Shown piece by piece: positions 46,736 to 56,820 of a stretch of 64,000 bases of DNA. Both the position numbers and the translations under genes were made by a program. Source of the stretch: Branchinecta lynchi (lineage: Eukaryota > Arthropoda > Branchiopoda > Anostraca > Branchinectidae); the NCBI GenBank assembly GCA_023053575.1, contig JAKZAP010000014.1:13542938-13606937 (forward strand), given 5' to 3'. The stretch's first letter is position 1. Each line of letters begins with the position of its first letter. Below the pieces are notes generated by a model. That model ran no database searches, had not been told where the DNA came from, and was given only the letters and a program-made list of their open reading frames with translations.

Positions 46736-47304
46736 CTAGGAAGTGGCGCCAAGACTTGAAAAAAAGTGACACACGGTCGAAGTACAGCGACACCAGCACC
46801 ACTAACGATAGGGAACGATAACTTAAAATTCTGAATATAGCAAAAAAGGAGATACAACCTACTCTGTTTCGTCGATGTACAGGCCGCATTTTAGGTTTAC
46901 TAGAAAAATTTCTAAATCAGCATGTTTGTCTCGATTTAAATACCACAAGCGCAGTGGGCGACGCTACAAGTATGGCCCGGTTGTGAAGTATGGAAAGCGA
47001 TTTAGTAAGATTCAGCATTAACCGTCATCATCGGGGGTATGCGTACAAGCTTACAAAGTCAAGATCCCACAAGGACGTTTTTAAGTGGGGTTTTGGCAAC
47101 CGAATTGTTGATCCTTGGAACAGCCTTACCGAAGATGCGGTTAATGCTGAATCGATCAATAGTTTTAAGTGCATTGTTGATGAGATTTTTAACTCTGATC
47201 AGTTCGACTACTCAAAATTTCTTAGAGTTATTTAGAGGCGAAAGCCTTTTCTCTTGCTTTGTATTATAGTTCTTGGCGCTAGTCCATAATGTTATTTTGC
47301 TTTG
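46722..47304. mobile_element. Mutator-like MITE, copy 2, split by a LINE fragment
   Basis: It starts AGAGCAAAATAACACTAGG with AGTGGCGCCAAGAC and ends TTCTTGGCGCTAGTCCATAA near 47304. A plus-strand stretch reads SRFKYHKRSGRRYKYGPV. The LINE fragment at 46998-47265 lies between the basic stretch and the right end. Confidence 0.6.
46990..47265 (+). mobile_element. 5'-truncated LINE: C-terminus of reverse transcriptase
   Basis: The ORF 46990-47235 encodes FGNRIVDPWNSLTEDAVNA and ESINSFKCIVDEIF. This is the F..R.V..WN.LP..V..A.S...FK..LD pattern that closes the ORF2 protein of many LINEs. About 80 residues remain. The following AGAGGCGAAAGCCTTTTC tail is shared with bases 40-60 of the window. Confidence 0.75.
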
Positions 47305-47680
47305 GTTACTCCCTAGTTTTGTTTTGCTCTGTACCAGTCGGTCTGATGACTTCGTTGAACTCCTTGGCGGGAAATTCAAATGTTTCTGATCAAAACTGCG
47401 ACGTTTTGTATTACCTTTCTTGCATAATATATAGTTGACCAGAAGAAGTCCGTTCCTGTTTGCCTCGCTAAGAAATTTTGTTGGGAAAGTTTGTGATGGC
47501 GTGTGTTCTAAAACTGACGGTACGAACTGTCTGAATTATTTTGCACACTTCTCTTTTCGTGTTAACGGCACTTGCATCTTTCGGCTCAAGTGCCATCTAC
47601 CAATCGCATTTCCGTCAGTCGGTTGGTACTTACAGATGTCATACGAGCATGAAGCTTGGCAGGTGTGTCAGGGACCCAGC

Positions 47681-47973
47681 TAGTGCAAAACAACACTAGG
47701 GAGTAGCGCCAAGACTTAACAAATCCGGACTCAGTCGTTCACCATCGCTGGCTCCGGTAACTTCATAATCTGAACGTAGTAAAAAATTATACGGCCTCCA
47801 TTGTTCCCTTGGTGTGTGCAGATCGCGCCTTTGCTTTACTGGAAATTTAGAAACCCGCTAGTTTGTCTCGCTTTGGATGCCACAAGCGTAGTGGGAAGCG
47901 TTATGAGTATGGCCCGTTTGCAAAGCATGGAAAGCGTCGGTCTTGGCGCTACTCCCTCGTACTATTTTGCTCT
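47681..47973. mobile_element. Mutator-like MITE, copy 3, with perfect 9 bp TSD
   Basis: TAGTGCAAAACAACACTAGG with GAGTAGCGCC and the inverse GGCGCTACTCCCTCG with ACTATTTTGCTCT are the ends. GGACCCAGC is duplicated at 47672-47680 and 47974-47982; nine bases is the Mutator/MULE size. The target is family B sequence. It reads SRFGCHKRSGKRYEYGPFAK in one plus frame. Confidence 0.85.
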
Positions 47974-49207
47974 GGACCCAGCCGATCTGACTTGGAAATA
48001 GTCAGTTTCCCGATTCGACCATCGTGGGGTGTGTGGAAGGAGGAGGAATCCGGAATCTTTAGGCACGCTTAACTTTTCAACGGGTGATCGGATTCGAAGG
48101 AAAACTTGATTTTTGGACAAAGGACGTCTCAGATGCTCTGTTTGAAGTCTGCACCGGATTCGATACCTGTGTGTGTGGGGACGGGGGGGGGGGAGGTAGA
48201 GGGGGAACCTGAAATCTCGTGACCTGCTTAGACTGGAGGGATTGAGACAAAACTTGGTGAGAATAACAAGCCCCGGATACATCGTTTACAAAATCGGATC
48301 TGATCCAGTCACTGTGGGGGGAGTGGGGGGGGGGGATTCCGGTGATTCCATTTTACTGTACTTCCAGATGTGCCGATGAGGTTGACGTAAAAATAGCACT
48401 TCCCGACCCAACCATCGTGGGGGGGAGTGGAGGGAGGAGGAATCCGGAATATTGTGCATGCATAACTTTCGAACGGATGACTGGATCTGAAATAAACTTG
48501 ATAATTGGCACGAGCAGCTGTCACAGATGTCCTATTTCCATTTCAAGTCCAGAGCTGGCGACTTGGATGGAACTTGGCAAGAACATCAGGGACCCGATTA
48601 CCGACTGTTTTTGCAGATAAAAACGACTATTATTGAAGAAAAAAATCGACTGATTTTAACAAAAACTACTATTTTTAAGAGAAAACGACCATTTTTACGA
48701 GAAACCGACTGTTTTTACGGTTGACGTAGATTGACGCGGATTGACGTAGAAGTAGCACTTCCCGACCGGACCATCGTGGGGGGAGTGGAGAGGGGTGAAT
48801 CCGGAATATTGTGCATGCATAATTTTTGAACGGATGATTGGATCTGAAATAAACTTGATAATTGGCAAGAACACCTGTTACAGATATCCCTTTTTTTCTT
48901 TTTTATTAGATAAGACTAATTTTATTTTACACATATGTACAAAATATTTTGCAGCACCTATTTCAAGTCCAGAACGGATCCGATAACTGTAGGGGGGTGG
49001 GGGTGGAATACCCGACAACTCATGACATGCTTAAAGTGGAAGGATTGGCATGGAACTTGGTGGGAAGAACAAGCATAAGCCCTAGAAACATTATTTGAAC
49101 AATCGGACCGGGTCCCGTCACCAAGGGCGGGGGTTGGAATTCTGGTGATCGCTAGTCTAGGTTCTGCCAGATGCAGTGCTAGGACGCTGAAAGTGAGCAC
49201 TTCCCGG

Positions 49208-49527
49208 CAGAGGCGTTACTAGCCAATATGTTTGGGGGGAGGGGACACAGCATTTACCGACTAGCTGGTAATTTGTACAGACTGTTTGACTGTTCTGGCA
49301 GAAATACGACTGTTTTCAAAAAAAAAAAAGTTAAAAAAAAATCGACTGATTTTCGGAAAAAAGACTGTTTTGACGTAAAATAGACTGATTTTCAGAAAAA
49401 AAATGATTGTTTTCATGAAAAAAACCACTGTTTCGACAAAAATCGCGGCGCTTCGCGCCGACACGGTTATTTTTTGCCGACAATATTGGGGGAGGGGGGT
49501 TCCCCCCCCTCAGTCGTGACGAACCTG
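49208..49527. mobile_element. hAT-type nonautonomous transposon with perfect 8 bp TSD
   Basis: It starts CAGAGGCGTTACTAGCC and ends GTCGTGACGAACCTG (imperfect inverts), with CTTCCCGG on both sides (49200-49207 and 49528-49535). The interior is a tandem array of about 35 bp marked by GACTGTTTT or GACTGATTTTC. It sits inside family B. Confidence 0.85.
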
Positions 49528-50336
49528 CTTCCCGGAAACTTTTGACAGTCATAACTTTCGAGAGAGTTATCCGGTCTGAATAAAACTTAATAACTGAAAG
49601 AGGACATATCACAGATGTGATGGAGTTTTGAGGGTGGAGGTTAGGCTATGTCTTCAAGAGGATCCTTGGGAACTGGGGAAGAGCGCGACAAAACTGTCTT
49701 AAGATCGGTGGATCTGACCTTATTCTCCACTCTCTCACCAATCAACAATATGAGGCAAAGGAATATCAGGCTCAACTCACGTTCCTCTTTCTCTCTCTGC
49801 TTCTCAAGCAAGTAAAATAAATCCTTTGTAATTCAGTTAGTGCTTCACAAGACCAAGAACATGATTAAGAATCAATCGGGCAAAATCCCTTCAGAATGGC
49901 ATCACGCTATATTTCTAACGCTGACTACGTAGATGGCGTCATTGTTCCAAACTGTAATGCTGTCCACTTACGCTGGAACTAACGAAACAAAGAAAGGGGC
50001 ATCGAACCGTGACAAGATGCTCCATTGCACGCCCGGACTAAGTCACGATACATTGTTATGTTCTTCAAAGGCCCATTGTCATTTGTACCTCAAGCGTTTT
50101 TCTACCCGTCCACGAGCTCGACAGAACGAACCTTAGCTTATATAGACATGCTACTTATTCTTGCGTGTGCCACATCAGCTTCCAACTTTTGTTAATGTCC
50201 AAAATGGCTTTTATAAGAAAACATCGGATTTTTTACGTCACCTTTTACGTCATGGCTTCTAAGATTGTTAAACTTCGAGCGTTCGATATGCGGTCCACCG
50301 TCCAGGACAAAACCTGATAAATTTGGAAATTTCTAG

Positions 50337-50539
50337 GTGGATGGTCCAGGAATGGCCTCTTCGTCCAGCGTTATGCACACAGAGTACGACTCGTTAACTC
50401 AGTTCTTCAAGATGCATCTTACTACAAAGATGCAACAAAATATGAAATACAACATTTCAATGAGCTACAGTGCGAATTTGAACGACATCATGGCAGGATT
50501 TTACCGGTCATCATACGTTAATCAGCAAGGAGAACAGAA
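50337..50539 (+). CDS. Gene 2 exon 3: M1 N-terminal domain (GFYRSSY)
   Basis: It encodes a Ser-rich start (VDGPGMASSSSVMHTEYDSL), then MKYNISMSYSANLNDIMAGF and YRSSYVNQQGEQK. The L....L.GFYRS.Y....G pattern is one of the most constant in M1 aminopeptidases. The acceptor is TTTCTAG at 50336 and the donor is GTTAGT at 50540. Entry is phase 0 and exit phase 2 (AA joins G of the next exon as Lys). Confidence 0.92.
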
Positions 50540-50832
50540 GTTAGTATTGTGTTTATAATTATAATTAATAGTAGTTTTCTTCTTGATTAATAGAGGAGTG
50601 TTTCCCAAAGACTGTACTGCAAGGATTATCGAGTCTCGTCTCTTTGTTATAGTGCCCATAGAAGAGGTGGAGGAGTGAATCTATTCAGCCATATTTTTTC
50701 TTTTGCGTTGCGATGAACTTGTGCAGTCAACTTCCATAAAAATTGTTAGCCGCTTTTATGCGACCTGTTAGGAATCACCGAACTCGACTTAAATAAACCC
50801 ACTTGCCGGCTGGGTGCCTGGTGCACCCACTG

Positions 50833-51216
50833 CACTGTCAGAAGTTTCATAACAGATTGAGCATAACACTTTCAAGAATAACACCTTTTCACTTAGAAAT
50901 AAAGTGTTATGACCAATTAAGTTTATACTATTTCGTGCCTAGATCTCCAACAACACCTTCAATAGGTAAAAATACTACACTGTCAGAAGTTACATAACGA
51001 CAATAGAAGGATGCACGGTTTCAACAAATAACACTTTGGGATGTTATCTGTTATGTTTCTTTCGTTCCCGTTAGTATTTTTACCAATTGAAGGTGTTGTT
51101 GGAGATCTAGGCACGAAATAGTGTAAACTTAATTGGTCATAACACTTTATTTCTAAGTGAAAAGGTGTAATTCTTGAAAGTGTTATACGCTATTTGTTAT
51201 GAAACTTCTGACAGTG
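50833..51216. mobile_element. Foldback element, CACTGTCAGAAG family, with a nested second copy
   Basis: CACTGTCAGAAGTTTCATAA at the left and its inverse at the right close a palindrome that includes CCTAGATCTCCAACAACACC and its inverted mate. The centre has another CACTGTCAGAAGTTACATAA, so one family member sits inside another. Confidence 0.8.
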
Positions 51217-51553
51217 TGCACACTTCCTTCGGCGTCTGTCAGCTGCCGGGGTGAGGTGGAGGTCTTGGGGAGCTTCTTGCTGCAATAAAGAACCGGATGA
51301 GAGTGTTCCATCAGGCACGATGACTGCTGGGTCTAGGCGATAACCCTCCCCCGCCGAACAAAATCCCCCGGGCTAAACAAAAACGGTACCAACCCTCCCC
51401 CCCCCCCCCCGGTGCCAAACAAAAACCCGGTACCGACCCCCCCCCCCCCCCCCCTGGCGAAAAAAAAAAATATTTCACCTTGAAAAACTAAACATTTAAC
51501 TTGACTTCCCATGATCTTAGTCTAAGTTAAGTCGACTTCTGGTACAACAAGAA

Positions 51554-51830
51554 AAAGACCAAAGGTTTCGATGGGATCCCAATTCAGTCTTCGTCAGATT
51601 CCTTGAATATTTTTACTGTTAAAATAAAGTTCAAAAATGGATTCAACATGTCCCCTTGCCCCGATACCGAATCTTTAATAGATTTCAGAAACAACTTTGA
51701 GCTTCAACCAAATTTCCAGTTTCAGCCGAGTTGGTGATGAACCATTTGTCCAGCAAGAAAACTAAGTTCAGATATGGATTCAGCGGATCTCCTTGCCCCC
51801 TCACTGAGTATTCTATTCCCCTCCCTTGTT
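51554..51830 (+). repeat. Family A fragment, copy A8
   Basis: It starts AAGACCAAAGGTTTCGATGG with GATCCCAATTCAG and has two diverged units, then stops. Confidence 0.65.
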
Positions 51831-52561
51831 TATCTTTGTGCTGCCTGCACTTAACGCATTCACAACTAAGAACACATCCAGCCAGCACTTTTTTGCTTCA
51901 CATACCCTTTGTGCACGGACAAGCTTATTCTTACACTTGTTACTGGATACCCACTTTACTTCAGACATTATTGTACAGTCAAGTTTGCGAATGAAGTTGC
52001 GTCCAGTTATCCTACTCTTATGTATCCGTCAGCAGGTACATGAGCTAATCCGGGTATCGAGCTGATGACGTAGGGATTATTTGGGACTAGGAGATTCTTT
52101 TGGTATTGTCTTTTTTTATTTAAGGGGGGGGGTCGCCGGGTTTATTTTCTTCGCCGGAACCCATGACTGCCATTGGAACGCTTCTTGTTCGGTCGAATTC
52201 TAAGATGATGGTAGCAGTGCAGACAGCTTGCTTGTGCTTACACTAGTTGATAAAGCAGACGATTGTCACCTGACCATGACCTGTAGATAGGTGGCATCCC
52301 AAATATTTCTATCTCGTGTCAGACTAGGAAAAATCTAGCATCGGACAAAGCAGTCATCTCGGGAGACTCGAGGAGAAGGCATGGTCGTGAGGCAACTTGG
52401 GTGGAGAATCATAGTAATTGTTATGTAAGTTACGAAGACCTTCCCTTAGACATTAATCCCTTACATATCCTTCAGAGGTGCATGCAAGGAGAGTCCCAGG
52501 TCGTATGTTAGGTGGCTGCTGTGACTCCATCTCCTAACGTAACGACTCGTTTGGCGCATTA

Positions 52562-52931
52562 CCCTAGGTTCACACAGACGTTCATACTGAGGCGATATCG
52601 GCCATTGACGAGGTTTTCGCGGCCAAACTGTTGCTTCGTCAGGCGATTTTCGATGCTGGGATAATTCAACTTTAATCGGGTGACAGTTCGATTTTATGCA
52701 CGCAACAGCAACATGGACGACCCTTTTGAAGATTCACTTTTAGAAAAATCTATTATTTCTTATTTGATTATTTAATTATTTAAGGGTTATTTTTATTTAT
52801 TTTATTTCTTTTCGCATTAAATTCAATTGCCGACGAAAATTCAGTGTGAACATCCAAGCGATAAAAATCTTCTGTAGCTTCGATTGAAAAATCTCGTTCA
52901 TCGCCACGATTTGCTCTGTGTGAACCTAGGG
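52562..52931. mobile_element. PIF/Harbinger-type MITE with TTA target duplication
   Basis: CCCTAGGTTCACACAGA and TCTGTGTGAACCTAGGG are perfect terminal inverts. TTA lies just outside both ends (52559-52561 and 52932-52934). The 370 bp interior is AT-rich with no transposase. Confidence 0.85.
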
Positions 52932-53115
52932 TTAATGTGCCGGAGTTCCGACCGGTGTTGCGACGGAGAGTGTCCTTCGGCAACCCGCCTAGTCTACATA
53001 ACTTCGGCTGCCGCGGAGAGCAGCATTTGGTAATCACATTGCTAAGATGGCTCTGTTGTCAAGTTGTGCTCGGAACCGACGATTGCTCATGTTTTCATAC
53101 ATTGTTTGCTTCAAG

Positions 53116-53271
53116 GTTTATTGCCACCACTCAGTTCCAGCCAACGGATGCCCGCAGAGCTTTTCCGTGCTTCGATGAGCCAAATCTGAAAGCCAAGTTT
53201 TCTGTAACGCTGGGAAGGAAGAAAACAATGACGTCGATCTCGAACATGCCCATCAGCCAAACCGTACCACA
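53116..53271 (+). CDS. Gene 2 exon 4: M1 N-terminal domain (TQFQPTDARRAFPCFDEP)
   Basis: It encodes FIATTQFQPTDARRAFPCFD and EPNLKAKFSVTLGRKKTMTS. T.FEPTDARRAFPCFDEP is a signature of the family. The Asp/Glu-rich turn helps form the substrate amino-terminus pocket with later exons. The acceptor is CTTCAAG at 53115 (a weak pyrimidine tract), the donor GTAAGA at 53272. Entry completes Lys and exit is phase 2. Confidence 0.92.
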
Positions 53272-55401
53272 GTAAGATTACCCTTATTTAACTTCCTGAC
53301 CAAAGCTTCTGGAAGCGACTTGTTTTCGCCCGACCTTCACTGCCGTTTGGATTTTTACGACAAACTGACTACTTTCAAACATGTCCGCTAGCCGTTATAG
53401 AGATCGCAAAAAGACCTAAGTGGGCCTGTTCTTGAAGTGCCATGCTCGTTGACTCTCAAAATAGTATATACCCAACAATTAAACTTACAACATGATTTTG
53501 TCGATTATTTTTCTCGTCTTTGGTTTCCTTTGATATATACTCCACCCTCGGCTCCATCATACACATTTTGTTCAAAGACGGAAAATTAACTTACACATTT
53601 GGTAAGTGCTGCAAAGAAAAAAAACTTCTCGTGGCAGTTTTACCATATTGCAATAGGCTAATAACACTGAAGAATTAGGAAGGGTAGATGTCAGCGGCGT
53701 CACGGCTATAAAGCATAGACAGCCTTCAACTATGATGATGGCCGCGTGTTGGGTGAATGTTGAGATCCGTGGGACGGGCGATGAAGATGTAGACTGCCAC
53801 CATACGTGCTTACTACAGTAAGGAAACCATAGAAAAGGGATAATGGTATATCGGTTCAGCCGCAATTCACCAAGCAGCCCGGACATTGCTTCACACACCC
53901 TAGCGGAGCTGGAATTCGCCCGGGCCTACTAAAGCGAGATTAACAAGTTTCCCTTATTGGTGAATGCTACTTTGCATCGAAGCCTGACCTTGGTTTAACA
54001 CCACCGGCAACAGAAGCTAGGGGACAAAGACCGAGTGGCGCATGATGCCGGTAAAGGAATCGCCATGACGAGATAGCCTAGATGGAAAAGTAGGTGGTGT
54101 GTGATGGGGAGGAATTAACAAGGAGGATTACTGCAGAGCAATAACACTCTTGTGGCGAATCCTGCCTTTAGCGGGATCGACTAAAACCAGGAAGGGAAGG
54201 GAACGTGAGAAAAGCAGGAAGGGCATACTAAAACGAGGAAGGGCATCCTAAAACCAGGAAGGCTGTCGCCAGAATTCGCAGCAGTGTTCCCTTCCTCTAT
54301 TTAGTATATTTGAGGGGTCGACAACTTTTCAAATTAAAAGTTCACCATCCCTTCCTCGTTTTAGTATCCTGACACGAGTAGTCATTAAGTTCAGTGAGGG
54401 GTCGGCAACTATAAAGATTGTAATTTACCTTTTCATTTCTCGTTCTGACGGTAGGCGACTAACCAGGAAGGGCATACTAAAACGAGGACGGGCATCCTAA
54501 AACCAGGAACGCTGTCACCAGATTTCTCAGTAGCGTTCCCTTCCTCTATTTAGTATTATTTGAGGGGTCGGCAACTTTTCAAATTCAAAAGTTCACCATC
54601 CCTTCCTCGTTTTAGTATCCTGACATGTCGTGGCATTCAGTGAGGGGTTGGCAACTACAAAATTGTAATTCACCTTTTCATTTCTCGTTCTGACGGTAGG
54701 CGACTAACCAGGAAGGGCATACTAAAACGAGGAAGGGATGGTGAACTTTGTATTTGAAAAGTTGTCGACCCTCAAATAATACTAAATAGAGGAAGGGAAC
54801 AGTGCTGCGAATTCTTGCAAAAGCATTCCTGGTTTTAGGATGCCCTTCCTCGTTTTAGCATACCCTTCCTGGTTTTAGTATGCCTTCCTGCTTTTCTCGC
54901 GTTCCCTTCCCTTCCTGGTTTTAGTAGATCACGCCTTTGGCTGGGGTGGGGGGCATTTCAGCCTTTCTGCTCCGTTGACAGCAATCCTGTCGGAGAACAT
55001 ACATTCCTTTCTGGGCCATGGATGTTTCCATCCATGGTTTGCAGTACTGAAGTCTCCTCGTATCGCTGTACGCAGATATTTGCTCCACAGTAGCACCTTG
55101 AACAGGATAAGAATGACTTACAACACAAATGCATAGTAGAAATTCACTTTCTTCCGGCTATGCAACGTGCACTAGCAACGCACTCGACAGCTGCAGTTTT
55201 CGTTTAGGATAGGTTTGGTACACTGACACCAAGCTGACACTAAGGTCCTATTAGAGGTATCTAGAAGCTGATTGACAGTTTGCGCCGGGCATTGCCTAAG
55301 GACAGTAGCTCCTATTATTAGCTATTCTTGATTAAACTCATTGCTTCAAAAGTTACGACTGTGAAAGCTTACGAAAGATTAAAGAAATATTTGTGTTTCA
55401 G
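53272..55401 (+). other. Gene 2 intron 4
   Basis: Apart from the foldback element at 54176-54930 I recognise nothing in this intron. The stretches 53280-54175 and 54931-55400 contain no assignable motif. Confidence 0.65.
54176..54930. mobile_element. Foldback element with internal 245 bp tandem copies
   Basis: GACTAAAACCAGGAAGGG at the left and CCCTTCCTGGTTTTAGTAGA at the right are long inverted arms. The boxes AAAACGAGGAAGGGCAT and AAAACCAGGAAGG recur on both strands. Two tandem copies of a segment with TTTGAGGGGTCG and GTTCTGACGGTAGGCGACTA sit between (about 54300 and 54545). Confidence 0.75.
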
Positions 55402-55514
55402 TGCTGATAAGTCAGACTATGAATGGGACATATATGAGGAGTCAGTGACCATGTCAACTTATTTGGTAGCCTTCGTCATTTCTGACTTCACAAAGAACGA
55501 CGCTAAAGATGCAG
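55402..55514 (+). CDS. Gene 2 exon 5: M1 domain (MSTYLVAFVISDF)
   Basis: It encodes ADKSDYEWDIYEESVTMSTY and LVAFVISDFTKNDAKDA. The W..F..T..MSTYL.AF...DF block of M1 aminopeptidases precedes the catalytic domain. The acceptor is TTGTGTTTCAG at 55401, the donor GTTAGT at 55515. Entry completes CAT (His); exit is phase 1. Confidence 0.92.
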
Positions 55515-55585
55515 GTTAGTGCAGTCTTCCATGCAACCCGACATGTACCCATTAAGCTGACTTTCATCCTTTGAACTGTATTCAT

Positions 55586-55883
55586 CGTGTTCCATCCTAC
55601 TAACCGTAGTTACTACGCACGACGTCACGAATTCTGGCTTTTTGCCGTCAAGGCTGGAACGACTTTTCTATTTTGCAGCAGAATATCATGCCACGGGAGA
55701 ATCTGACCAATCACGTTACAGAGATCCGCAGTTACTACGCTAACTACGCTCCCGAGCGTGGTAAGCAATAGTTACTGTTAGTTACTATTTCGAGAAGGTT
55801 GTAGCGGTCTGCTTAGTAACTTTTGGTGAGGCTAGAACGGAAATAGTAACTAATAGTTATTATTTGTAGGAGGGTTGAACACG
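55586..55883. mobile_element. Nonautonomous element with CGTGTTCCATCCTACT ends
   Basis: The right end AGGAGGGTTGAACACG is the inverse of the left. It is an inverted relative of 44544-44752. It is rich in GTAGTTACTA and GTTACTATTT. Confidence 0.65.
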
Positions 55884-56005
55884 CTCAGTGTGACATTACA
55901 ATAAGTAATGCTTGTAGAAAGCATGGAATTCATATTTCACTTGTAAGGGTCCATAATTTGTGTGTTAACTTCCTTGTTGCCTTCCACTAATTTGATACTC
56001 TAGTT

Positions 56006-56256
56006 GGTTAAAATACTAACGGGAACGAAAGAAACATAACAGATACCATCCCAAAGTGTTATCTGTTGAAACCGCGCATCCTCCTGTTCTCGTCATGTAA
56101 CTTCTGACAGTGTAGTATTTTTACATATTGAAGGTGTTGTTGGAGATCTAGGCACGAAATAGTATAAATTAATTGGTCATAACACTTTATTTCTAAGTGA
56201 AAAGGTGTTATTCTTGAAAGTGTTATGCGCAATCTGTTATAAAACTTCTGACAGTG
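56006..56256 (-). mobile_element. Half copy of the CACTGTCAGAAG foldback
   Basis: Read on the minus strand it follows 50833-51090 closely, including the nested second terminus and GTTTCTTTCGTTCCCGTTAG. The other arm is missing. Confidence 0.7.
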
Positions 56257-56404
56257 CAGTTTCCCCCCCACCCCTCCCGCTACCCGTTTGTAACGACATT
56301 ACCTCAACTCTTCGGCTGGTCGCCAGGATAAAGAAGTTCATCGCAAGCTACGGACAAAGAAACCGAAAGCACTAATACACTGTAACAAAAAATCTTACAG
56401 TAAA

Positions 56405-56500
56405 GTAAGTAAGTAAGTAATTTATTTATAACCCGCCGTTTTCAGAAAGCGGAGTAAATGAAGAAAGTAAATAAAACACATAAACATAAACATACACAGT
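56405..56500 (-). mobile_element. Short LINE tail, (TTAC)n end
   Basis: GTAAGTAAGTAAGTAATTTA starts a minus-strand tail inside the left arm of the MITE, bounded by ACAGTA on both sides, a possible target duplication. It is noncoding. Confidence 0.5.
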
Positions 56501-56820
56501 ATTTGCTACTGGGATTAATCTTGTCTCTAATGAGATAAAACTATCTCTAACTTGGGCTAGTCTTCAGTTCAGTTCAGTTCAGTTTATTTTACGACCCAAA
56601 TACATTTAACTATGTTGCCAGTACCCGCCCCAAGAAAGGTACAAAAAAGCACTTGCGGTTGGGCGGGTACATAAAACTCATATCCTAACTAATAATTAAC
56701 TAGATACAAAATATACCAGAAAAAGCACTAAAACAAGAAATAATAACCAATCTCTCATCAACTCATTTATTAATAATAATGAGAAAAAAGAAAAATAATA
56801 AAAAAAACAAGAAGAAAAAA

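Larger units (their letters stand above)
47560..49640 (-). repeat. Family B dispersed repeat, copy B8, inverted and interrupted
   Basis: It begins ACGGCACTTGCATCTTTCGG with CTCAAGTGCCATCTACC. It is broken by the MITE at 47681-47973 and by a hAT element at 49208-49527. It also carries short CGACTGTTTTTAC-type tandem repeats (48600-48720). Units have GAACGGATGA.TGGATCTGAA and G runs. Confidence 0.75.
45452..50336 (+). other. Gene 2 intron 2
   Basis: It holds three Mutator-like mini-elements (46383-47973), a LINE fragment and a family B copy broken by two insertions. Nothing is recognised from 45452 to 46380 or from 49640 to 50336. Confidence 0.7.
50540..53115 (+). other. Gene 2 intron 3
   Basis: It contains a foldback element (50833-51216), poly-C tracts near 51401-51454, a family A fragment (51554-51830) and a Harbinger-type element (52562-52931). 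Nothing is recognised from 51831 to 52558. Confidence 0.7.
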
